From the NCBI GenBank assembly GCA_002396065.1, contig DGWE01000036.1:1-18865 (forward strand): a stretch of DNA of 18,865 bases. The letters are read 5' to 3'. The DNA is from Eubacteriaceae bacterium UBA4266. GTDB lineage: Bacteria; Bacillota; Clostridia; Eubacteriales; Eubacteriaceae. Numbering within the stretch: position 1 is the stretch's first letter; every line of letters starts with the position of its first letter. The translations under genes and the position numbers were made by a program. The notes beneath the pieces are model-generated. The model was given only the letters and a program-made list of their open reading frames with translations. It was not told where the DNA came from and did no database searches. Positions 14,010 to 18,865 of the stretch are shown piece after piece.

Positions 14010-14773
14010 GCGGCGCCTACAGCCGGGTCTTCATCACCGGCGACATTCACGGCTCCATCGACATCCAGAAAATCGAGCTGTTGATCGACCAGCAGGGCGG
14101 CGCCCTGTCCGCCGACCCGGCCAAAAAGCTGATGCTCGTCTGCGGCGATTTCGGCGCGGTGTTTGAGACCAAGCCCGACGACTGGGAGCGCTCGGTCCGG
14201 GCGATGTACCGGGCCCTCTACGAGCAGTACGGCCTGCAGTTCGCGACCTGCCTCGGCAACCACGAAAATTACAACCGCATCTACCACGAGCTCGGCACCT
14301 TCGACTGGTGCGGCGACAAGGTCTACACGATGGACGGGCGGCGCGGGCCCCTCTACCTGCAGAACGGCGGCTACTACACGATTCCGGCTTCTCAGGGGGA
14401 TTTCACGGTGCTGGCCATGGGCGGCGCGCCCAGCGCAGACCGCAAGACGCGGCTGCCCGGCAAGAGCTGGTGGCCCGAGGAGATCCCCGACAAGGCGATG
14501 CTGAAGCGGGCTCTGACCAATCTGGACGCCCACGGCCGTCACGCCGACTACATCGTCACCCACACCCTGCCCTACAAGCTGCAGAAGGCCATTTTCGTCA
14601 AACCCTTCTCGCCCCGGGGCGTCCGCAAACCGACCGTCGCGAAGATGCTCCAGAAGATCGCCGACCGGGCCACCTGGTGTCAGTGGTTCGCCGGCCACCA
14701 CCACAAGGACCTGACGCTGAAGCCTTACAAAACGACCCTGTTGTACAACACGATTCTGGAGCTCAAGGTCTAA
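14006..14773 (+). CDS. Calcineurin-like metallophosphoesterase
   Basis: 255-residue metal-dependent phosphoesterase. Seen: the family's motifs in order: GDIHG (D13, H15), CGDFG (D48), GNHE (N85, H86), a lone His (H186 in VTHTLP) and GHHH (H231, H233). Together these form a two-metal site. There is no signal peptide. Its ATG overlaps the larC stop by four bases, so it is probably translationally coupled to larC; it ends before a strong bidirectional terminator. Substrate is unknown. Because it is coupled to larC, a nucleotide-related role in cofactor synthesis or recycling is possible, but that is inference from position only. Confidence 0.9.
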   Translation: MSGAYSRVFITGDIHGSIDIQKIELLIDQQGGALSADPAKKLMLVCGDFGAVFETKPDDWERSVRAMYRALYEQYGLQFATCLGNHENYNRIYHELGTFDWCGDKVYTMDGRRGPLYLQNGGYYTIPASQGDFTVLAMGGAPSADRKTRLPGKSWWPEEIPDKAMLKRALTNLDAHGRHADYIVTHTLPYKLQKAIFVKPFSPRGVRKPTVAKMLQKIADRATWCQWFAGHHHKDLTLKPYKTTLLYNTILELKV

Positions 14774-14785
14774 ATCATTGCCAAC

Positions 14786-14846
14786 AAAAAAGAGCGGCGC
14801 TTCTCTCAAGCCTAAAAAATTTGAGAGAAAGCGGTCCGCTCTTTTT
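14786..14846. terminator. Long bidirectional terminator between the phosphoesterase and the ArsR-family gene
   Basis: AAAAAGAGCGG and GCTTCTCTCAA pair with TTGAGAGAAAGC and CCGCTCTTTTT around an AT-rich loop. The T-run on the plus strand meets the stop codon of the minus-strand regulator (14845-14847). Confidence 0.93.
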
Positions 14847-15192
14847 AGTTTCTCGGAATCTTGCCCTCGGCCATGCGGTGGCTGATGTGCTGGAGGGCTT
14901 CCTGGAAGATGTCGAGGACGTGCTTGTCGTCGAGGGAGTAGTAGATGTTGCGGCCGTCCCGGCGGGTGCGCACCTGGCCGTTGTCCCGGAGGATGCGCAG
15001 CTGGTGGGACACCGAGGACTGGCTCATACCCAGGATGTCGACCAAATCGGTCACGCACCGCTCCTTCTGGGACAGGGCGTACAAAATTCTCAGCCGGGTT
15101 TCGTCCCCGAGCACCTTGTAGAATTTCGCCATTTCCCGAACGTAGACCTCCGCCATCTGCGCCGTTTCGCCTGTTTGGGTCTTGTCTGTCAT
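14845..15192 (-). CDS. ArsR/SmtB-family metal-sensing repressor, CzrA-like alpha-5 site
   Basis: 115-residue winged-helix repressor. Seen: LGDETRLRILYAL, the recognition region MSQSSVSHQLRILRDNGQV, the wing RRDGRNIYYSL, and an alpha-5 helix with D89-x-H91 and H102-x2-H105. This is the same D-x-H...H-x2-H spacing as the zinc/cobalt site of CzrA (SmtB has Glu at the last position), so zinc or cobalt (possibly nickel) sensing is predicted. The alpha-3 ELCVCDL motif of CadC/ArsR is reduced to ERCVTDL with one Cys, arguing against arsenic sensing. ATG 15192 has AGGTG about 6 bases upstream. No exporter gene is adjacent; the nearest possible target is the divergent lipoprotein gene at 15334. Confidence 0.92.
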   Translation of the reverse strand: MTDKTQTGETAQMAEVYVREMAKFYKVLGDETRLRILYALSQKERCVTDLVDILGMSQSSVSHQLRILRDNGQVRTRRDGRNIYYSLDDKHVLDIFQEALQHISHRMAEGKIPRN

Positions 15193-15252
15193 GTAATCAC
15201 CTGATTGTTCTTAAATTTTTATGTGTTTTTACGTGTGTTTTCTGTTTTGTTC

Positions 15253-15281
15253 TGTACATTTTCCTGTTTTTTGGGTACAAT
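15253..15281 (+). promoter_or_regulatory. Candidate promoter of the small lipoprotein gene
   Basis: TGTACA (-35, 4 of 6 matches), a 17-base spacer, then TACAAT (-10, 15276-15281), 53 bases before the ATG. TGTAC and GTACA at the two boxes also form an inverted repeat with a 17-base centre, which could be an operator or chance. Confidence 0.4.
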
Positions 15282-15333
15282 AAAGAAATGCTAAAGGTTT
15301 ATACCGAATCACCCGATGTAAAGGAGACGCTGA

Positions 15334-15537
15334 ATGAAACTGAAGATCGTGATTATCGTACTCGTCGCAGTGATGCTGATCTCCGGCTGTTTTCTGGCCT
15401 GGTCGCTGGGCAGCCACAACCCGTCCGCTTACACAACCGATTCCAATAATCCCGTCGCCCAGTTCGAATGGTTCACCCATTCTGTGAACCACAGCGGCAA
15501 TGTGCAGCACCAGCAGCGCACCGTCATCGAAAAATAA
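15334..15537 (+). CDS. Small His-containing lipoprotein of unknown function (67 aa)
   Basis: Short predicted lipoprotein: MKLK, a hydrophobic segment, and the lipobox ISGC with C19 as the lipidated Cys. The mature part (about 48 residues) has His at 28, 49, 53 and 59 and is otherwise polar. ATG 15334 has AAAGGAG about 8 bases upstream, and a terminator follows closely (15556-15582), so this is a well-formed small gene. It is divergent from the CzrA-like regulator. A metal-binding role is possible from the His residues and context but not shown. No family is recognised. The hydrophobic stretch could also act as a plain membrane anchor. Confidence 0.75.
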   Translation: MKLKIVIIVLVAVMLISGCFLAWSLGSHNPSAYTTDSNNPVAQFEWFTHSVNHSGNVQHQQRTVIEK

Positions 15538-15550
15538 TTGAATTCTTTTT

Positions 15551-16114
15551 TTAATCCCGGATCAACGTGATCCGGGGTTTTTCTTTATATTGGCCGCAGA
15601 GCCACGCCGCGTACCGCCGGCTGTCGAAGCCGGGAATCGCGAACAGGGCGAGGTCGTCGGGCAGGTCCGGGCCGGAGGGCCGTTCGCCGTCGATCTGGAT
15701 CTCGACCATCGGCAGATTGAAGCCGCGGCCGGTCCACTTCATCACGGCCTCCCGCTTGGCCCACGCCTCGGCGAAGACGCGGCTGCGCCGCCGAATCGGC
15801 ATCTGCTCCAGAGCGGCCGCCTCAACGTCGCCAAACATCCGTCTGGCCACGCTGAGGACCCGTCTATCGGCGCGGACCTGTTCGAGGTCGACGCCGATGG
15901 GCCGGTCCGCAAAGGCGCAGATCACCCAATCCCCGGAGTCGGCGCCGTTGAAATACAGCGGCGCGCCGCCGGTTTGGGCGATTTCCGGCTTGCCAAACTC
16001 ACCGATTTCAATGGGCGCGCTGCACTTGTACACGGTCTCCAGCAGGTAGGCCGCGTAAGCCCGCACGCCGTGACGCATGCGTTTTCTTTCTGTCCTGTAT
16101 ACTTGAATGTCCAT
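15551..16114 (-). CDS. 4'-phosphopantetheinyl transferase, Sfp-type, variant
   Basis: 187-residue protein (from ATG 16114) predicted to attach phosphopantetheine from CoA to a carrier protein. Seen: GVDLE (Mg ligands D76, E78) and FAEAWAKREAVMKWTGRGF with E122 and K126 at the places of Sfp E151 and K155. The usual FNxSHSGD motif reads FNGADSGD, so the conserved His (Sfp H90) is Asp. That residue contacts CoA, so binding may be altered. Start is uncertain: ATG 16114 has no clear ribosome binding site; in-frame GTGs at 16138 and 16150 overlap the upstream gene. It is the last gene of the NYN/YhaM operon. No polyketide or peptide synthetase is nearby, so the target may be the fatty-acid carrier protein or a distant pathway. 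Confidence 0.82.
   Translation of the reverse strand: MDIQVYRTERKRMRHGVRAYAAYLLETVYKCSAPIEIGEFGKPEIAQTGGAPLYFNGADSGDWVICAFADRPIGVDLEQVRADRRVLSVARRMFGDVEAAALEQMPIRRRSRVFAEAWAKREAVMKWTGRGFNLPMVEIQIDGERPSGPDLPDDLALFAIPGFDSRRYAAWLCGQYKEKPRITLIRD
15556..15582 (+). terminator. Terminator of the lipoprotein gene, inside the 3' end of the transferase gene
   Basis: CCCGGATC-AACGT-GATCCGGG followed by GTTTTTC on the plus strand. The minus strand has no T-run after the stem, so it works for the + gene only. The stem encodes the last residues of the convergent phosphopantetheinyl transferase. Confidence 0.85.
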
Positions 16115-16134
16115 TTTTGTTTTACGCTTTTTCT

Positions 16135-16458
16135 TCACGCTCCGTGACACACCGCCCGTCCCTGGCAGCCGGCACAGCCGCCCGCCGCACAGCCGCAGCT
16201 GCGGGGCAGCGCGTCAAAATCAATCCACTGCCGCCATTCTTCCGCGCTCGGGTGACGCCCGGCGCATTTCACCTCGCCGTCGATGACCAGCGCCGGCACC
16301 GCCGCAACCGTCAGCCCCTCGGGGACGCTCAGCGCGTCCCAGCGGGCGACGTCGATGCCGGCCCTGCCGAGGCGCTCGAGCAGCAGCGTCATCCGGGCCT
16401 CTTCAATTGGATCAAGCGCTTCGTCTAAGGCGTCGATCCAGACGACGGTCCGGATCAT
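16135..16458 (-). CDS. Thioredoxin-fold (ArsD-like) protein with a Cys-rich tail
   Basis: 107-residue protein. Seen: residues 1-80 look like a small thioredoxin-fold domain, with a VPALVIDGEV segment (cis-Pro P55) and GRHPSAEEWRQWI, as in ArsD and related redox proteins. The N-terminal Cys pair of ArsD or thioredoxin is absent. The C-terminal 20 residues carry C88-x-C90-x4-C95-x2-C98-x5-C104, with another Cys at 65, which looks like a metal or Fe-S binding tail. ATG 16458 overlaps the yhaM stop (ATGA), so translation is probably coupled. Function is unknown; metal handling or a redox role is inferred. Confidence is good that it is a real gene, moderate for the fold. Confidence 0.7.
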   Translation of the reverse strand: MIRTVVWIDALDEALDPIEEARMTLLLERLGRAGIDVARWDALSVPEGLTVAAVPALVIDGEVKCAGRHPSAEEWRQWIDFDALPRSCGCAAGGCAGCQGRAVCHGA

Positions 16459-17417
16459 GCCTTAGCGTCCGGCCGGTGGTACACCTGGATGCCTTCGAGG
16501 CCCCAGACCTTTTCAGAGAAGCCGCCGGGCTTGGTGTTGGCCTGCACCTTTTCCATCGTGTTCATCCGGGCGTCGATGACGTCCAGATAGTGCAGCATTT
16601 CCGCTTCGGCGAACATCGGCTTCGTCGGCGAACCGTACTCAGGCTCGTAGTGGTGGGACAGCACCATGTGCTTGAGCTGGAGCACCAGCTCGGGATCGGT
16701 ACCGAGCTTTTTGCCGTACTCGTCGATGGCGACGACGCCGGTGATGATGTGGCCGAGGAGCTTCCCTTCTTTCGAGTAATCCGACACCGACCCGTTCTGG
16801 TCCGACAGCATTTCGACGGACTTGCCGAGGTCGTGGAGCATGACGCCGGCGTAGAGCAGCTCGGCGTCGAGGAAGGGGTAGAGCGGCGCCAGGGCCTTGG
16901 CGTCCCGAAGCATCGACCAGGTGTGGTAGAGCAGCCCGCCCTTGTAGGCGTGGTGCATCCGCTTGGCCGCCGGGAAGTACATCAGCGCGTCCCGCTTGTC
17001 CTGGATCATCGTCCCGACCAGCAGCTTCAAATCCTTGTTTTCAAAGCTGTTGATCGTGTCGATCAAGTCGTTGTACATCCCCTGGATGTCGGCCGGGGCG
17101 GATTCCACAAAGTCGTTGATGTCGACGTCGTCCCCCTCGTTGGTCAACCGCATCCGGTTGACGATGATCTGCAAATTGTTATTGTATTCCTGAACCTTGG
17201 CCTTGACCTTGACCAGATTGCCTTCGGTGAACTCGTCCTCGTCGACGGGCTTGACGTCCCACATTTTGGCGTTCATGCCGTTGAAATCGCGGTCGGTCAG
17301 CGTCATGTTGAAGTAGCGGCTCCCGTTGGCCGAGGTTTTAACAGTCTGGGATTTGATGAACAAATACCCCAGCAGGCTGTCGCCCTTTTTCACTTTGGAT
17401 AAATCGATATTCTGCAT
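16455..17417 (-). CDS. yhaM: 3'-5' exoribonuclease YhaM
   Basis: 320-residue exoribonuclease of the YhaM/CbfI family, which trims RNA 3' ends, notably decay fragments. Seen: an N-terminal OB-fold (about 8-92) and a C-terminal HD domain with HHAYKGGLLYHT (H165), LHDLGK (H195, D196), LLGHI (H223), LSHHYEPEYGSPTKP (H255-H256) and YLDVIDARM (D279, D282). Length is typical (B. subtilis YhaM is about 314 residues). ATG 17417 has AGAGAG upstream, 19 bases after the yjbQ-like stop. It is encoded in one operon with a NYN-LOTUS protein, suggesting a shared RNA role. Confidence 0.96.
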   Translation of the reverse strand: MQNIDLSKVKKGDSLLGYLFIKSQTVKTSANGSRYFNMTLTDRDFNGMNAKMWDVKPVDEDEFTEGNLVKVKAKVQEYNNNLQIIVNRMRLTNEGDDVDINDFVESAPADIQGMYNDLIDTINSFENKDLKLLVGTMIQDKRDALMYFPAAKRMHHAYKGGLLYHTWSMLRDAKALAPLYPFLDAELLYAGVMLHDLGKSVEMLSDQNGSVSDYSKEGKLLGHIITGVVAIDEYGKKLGTDPELVLQLKHMVLSHHYEPEYGSPTKPMFAEAEMLHYLDVIDARMNTMEKVQANTKPGGFSEKVWGLEGIQVYHRPDAKA

Positions 17418-17436
17418 AATCTCTCTTTCTTACAAA

Positions 17437-17838
17437 TCAACCTTCGATGACCTTGATCCAGACCTGTCTCGTCCGCGGGCCGTCGAATTCCGTGAAGTAC
17501 ACGTCCTGCCACGTGCCCAGCACCAGCGCGCCGTCTTCGACGAGAATCGTCTGGGAGACGCCGAACAGCGACGATTTGAGGTGGGCCGCCGAGTTGCCTT
17601 CCAGATGGCGGTAGCCGTCCTCCCAGGGCACGATTTTGTTTATTTCCCGGGAAATATCCAGGCACACGTTGGGGTCGGTGTTTTCGTTGACCGTCACCGC
17701 CGCGGTGGTGTGGGGGATCCAGACGACGGCGATCCCGTCGGTGACGCCCGAGTCTCTGACGGCTTCAGCGACGGTGTTGGTGATGTCGAGCATCTGGGTG
17801 TGGGCCGTGGTGCGGACCGTTTTCTTTACGATTTTCAT
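17437..17838 (-). CDS. yjbQ: YjbQ (UPF0047) family protein
   Basis: 133-residue member of the YjbQ family. Some members have weak thiamine-phosphate synthase activity, but the main role is not settled. Seen: IPHTTAAVTVNENTDP (H43), GYRHLEGNSAAHLKSSLFG (H78, H86), and LGTWQDVYFTEFDGPRTR near the C-terminus, which are the family's signatures and form its metal/phosphate site. Length is normal. Its ATG overlaps the stop of the NYN-LOTUS gene (ATGA, 17835-17838), with GGAGATAAAAA as ribosome binding site inside that gene's end; yhaM follows after 19 bases. Confidence 0.95.
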   Translation of the reverse strand: MKIVKKTVRTTAHTQMLDITNTVAEAVRDSGVTDGIAVVWIPHTTAAVTVNENTDPNVCLDISREINKIVPWEDGYRHLEGNSAAHLKSSLFGVSQTILVEDGALVLGTWQDVYFTEFDGPRTRQVWIKVIEG

Positions 17839-18836
17839 TTTTTATCTCCTCTCGCTTTGCGGATGACCGCCCGGCTGCCGTGGCTGTCGTCGACGATGTC
17901 GACGGGGCGGATGTGCTGGACGAATTTCGAGAATTTGGAATAGCCCTTGTCCTTCCAGCTGAATCCCGGGAAGTTGGTGTGGACGAGGTTGCCGAGGTAG
18001 CCCAGCTCGATGCCGTTTCGGCCGGCGCTCTTCACCTTCCCGACGATGTAGGCCGTCACCTGACGCTCTGAGACGCCCCCTTCGGCGAGGGCGACGGTCT
18101 GGGAGCGGCCGGTCTTGTTCACGGTGAACCGGCTGGATTCCTCTAAAAATTTAGACAGCAGCGAGTAGCCGTAGTCCCGGACGTCGAAATCCGGGTATTT
18201 GTTGTTGAGCCGGCTGCCCACCTCGCCGAGGCCGGTGGCCTTGCCCTTATTGGCGTTCTCGGTGATGATGTTGGCGATGGTGTTCTCGACGGCCTTCCGC
18301 GCGGTATGGGGCTCGGCCTTGTCGGCGCTGCGGCCCGACCTCGCCGCCGGCTCGTCGATTTCCTGTTCGTAGGTGTCCAGGATGTTTTCAAGGCTGATGA
18401 ATTTGGTGCAGGCGTTTCTAAAGGAGCGGGGGGTTTTGTCCTCGCCCATGCCGATGACCCGCATTCCCGATTCCCGGAGGCGGCTGGCCAGCCGGGTGAA
18501 GTCGGAATCGCTGGACACGATGCAGAACCCGTCGACCATACCGCCGTACAGGATGTCCATCGCGTCGATGATCAGGGCGGAGTCGGTGGCGTTCTTCCCG
18601 GTGACGTTGGCGAACTGCTGAATCGGCGTGATGGATTTGGAGAGGAGCTCGTCGCGCCATTTGGCCGCGCCCGGGCTCGTCCAGTCGCCGTAGATCCGCT
18701 TGTAGGTCGCGACACCGTAATTGGCCATTTCGTTCAAAATGCCTTCGATGTATTTGGCTGAAATGTTGTCGCCGTCGATGAGGATCGCGAAGCGCAGATC
18801 CTCGGCGCCCATTTCTTCGTAATGCCTGATGTCCAT
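17835..18836 (-). CDS. NYN domain (LabA/DUF88) protein with two OST-HTH/LOTUS domains
   Basis: 333-residue protein. Seen: an N-terminal NYN/PIN-like nuclease domain (about 12-155) with the acidic residues D21/D23 (LIDGDN), D85 (ATDSALIIDAMD) and D110/D112 (IVSSDSDF), a short variable linker, then two LOTUS/OST-HTH domains (about 175-250, 255-328), each with a YSxxSKF-type segment. Such domains bind RNA, and related eukaryotic proteins (MARF1/Limkain b1) combine NYN and LOTUS domains in RNA silencing. The bacterial function is not established; an RNA nuclease is inferred from intact acidic residues. ATG 18836 has AAGGAG 5-6 bases upstream. It is the first gene in view of an operon with yjbQ, yhaM, an ArsD-like gene and a phosphopantetheinyl transferase gene; a promoter would lie at or beyond the window edge. 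Confidence 0.93.
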   Translation of the reverse strand: MDIRHYEEMGAEDLRFAILIDGDNISAKYIEGILNEMANYGVATYKRIYGDWTSPGAAKWRDELLSKSITPIQQFANVTGKNATDSALIIDAMDILYGGMVDGFCIVSSDSDFTRLASRLRESGMRVIGMGEDKTPRSFRNACTKFISLENILDTYEQEIDEPAARSGRSADKAEPHTARKAVENTIANIITENANKGKATGLGEVGSRLNNKYPDFDVRDYGYSLLSKFLEESSRFTVNKTGRSQTVALAEGGVSERQVTAYIVGKVKSAGRNGIELGYLGNLVHTNFPGFSWKDKGYSKFSKFVQHIRPVDIVDDSHGSRAVIRKARGDKK

Positions 18837-18865
18837 GGGTCTCCTTTCTCTTACAATAAAGATAT

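Noticed and set aside
15193..15333. Classical SmtB/CzrA 12-2-12 operator
   Set aside because: No TGAACA/TGTTCA-like inverted repeat is visible; only a weak TGTAC/GTACA pair, reported with the promoter.
16407..17402. 331-codon open frame on the plus strand
   Set aside because: Antisense shadow of yhaM and its neighbour; low-complexity Val/Asp/His-rich translation with no domain.
1..18865. CRISPR array, insertion sequence, prophage, tRNA or rRNA gene
   Set aside because: No regularly spaced repeats, transposase, integrase or phage genes and no cloverleaf-like or rRNA-like sequence were seen on either strand.

Overview
The window looks like the chromosome of a GC-rich member of the Firmicutes (Clostridia, probably Eubacteriales). 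Supporting signs: AGGAGG-type ribosome binding sites, a 56-residue clostridial 2[4Fe-4S] ferredoxin, the RicT/YaaT and YhaM families, an Orn/Lys/Arg decarboxylase-tmk-holB-ricT cluster like the Bacillus yaaO-tmk-holB-yaaT locus, a lone microcompartment shell protein and a LarC protein. Genes are GC-rich, while intergenic gaps are short and AT-rich. I cannot name the genus. I see no mobile element, tRNA, rRNA or CRISPR array, so this reads as core chromosome with some unusual gene sets.

Layout. 1-818 (-): 5' part of an RlmD/RumA-type 23S rRNA methyltransferase. 960-1919 (+): DUF3089 alpha/beta-hydrolase. 2055-2462 (+): a stand-alone EutS/PduU-type BMC shell protein, ending in a terminator shared with a convergent ferredoxin gene (2526-2696, -). 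2794-7084 (-): operon tmk > Orn/Lys/Arg decarboxylase > holB > ricT, with overlapping or nearly touching genes. 7162-7815 (-): an HD-GYP-like protein with a substituted metal-ligand position. 7984-8689 (+): YbaK-type aminoacyl-tRNA deacylase plus a 58-residue unknown protein. 8757-9716 (-): metA, with the Glu111 associated with acetyl-CoA use. 9874-10569 (+): membrane-anchored lysozyme-like protein. 10622-12496 (-): ftsH. 12675-14773 (+): larC, overlapped by a metallophosphoesterase gene. 14845-15192 (-): ArsR/SmtB-family regulator with a CzrA-like alpha-5 metal site. 15334-15537 (+): a small His-containing lipoprotein. 15551-18836 (-): operon NYN-LOTUS-LOTUS > YjbQ > YhaM exoribonuclease > Cys-rich thioredoxin-fold protein > Sfp-type phosphopantetheinyl transferase.

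Themes. The right-hand operon joins a PIN-like NYN/LOTUS protein to the 3'-5' exonuclease YhaM, which suggests an RNA-decay module. Nickel/zinc biology recurs in larC, the CzrA-like sensor and the small His lipoprotein. The EutS-like gene is alone, so it must work with a microcompartment encoded elsewhere or do something different. Convergent gene pairs share bidirectional terminators, and several promoters appear to be of the extended -10 (TGnTATAAT) type.
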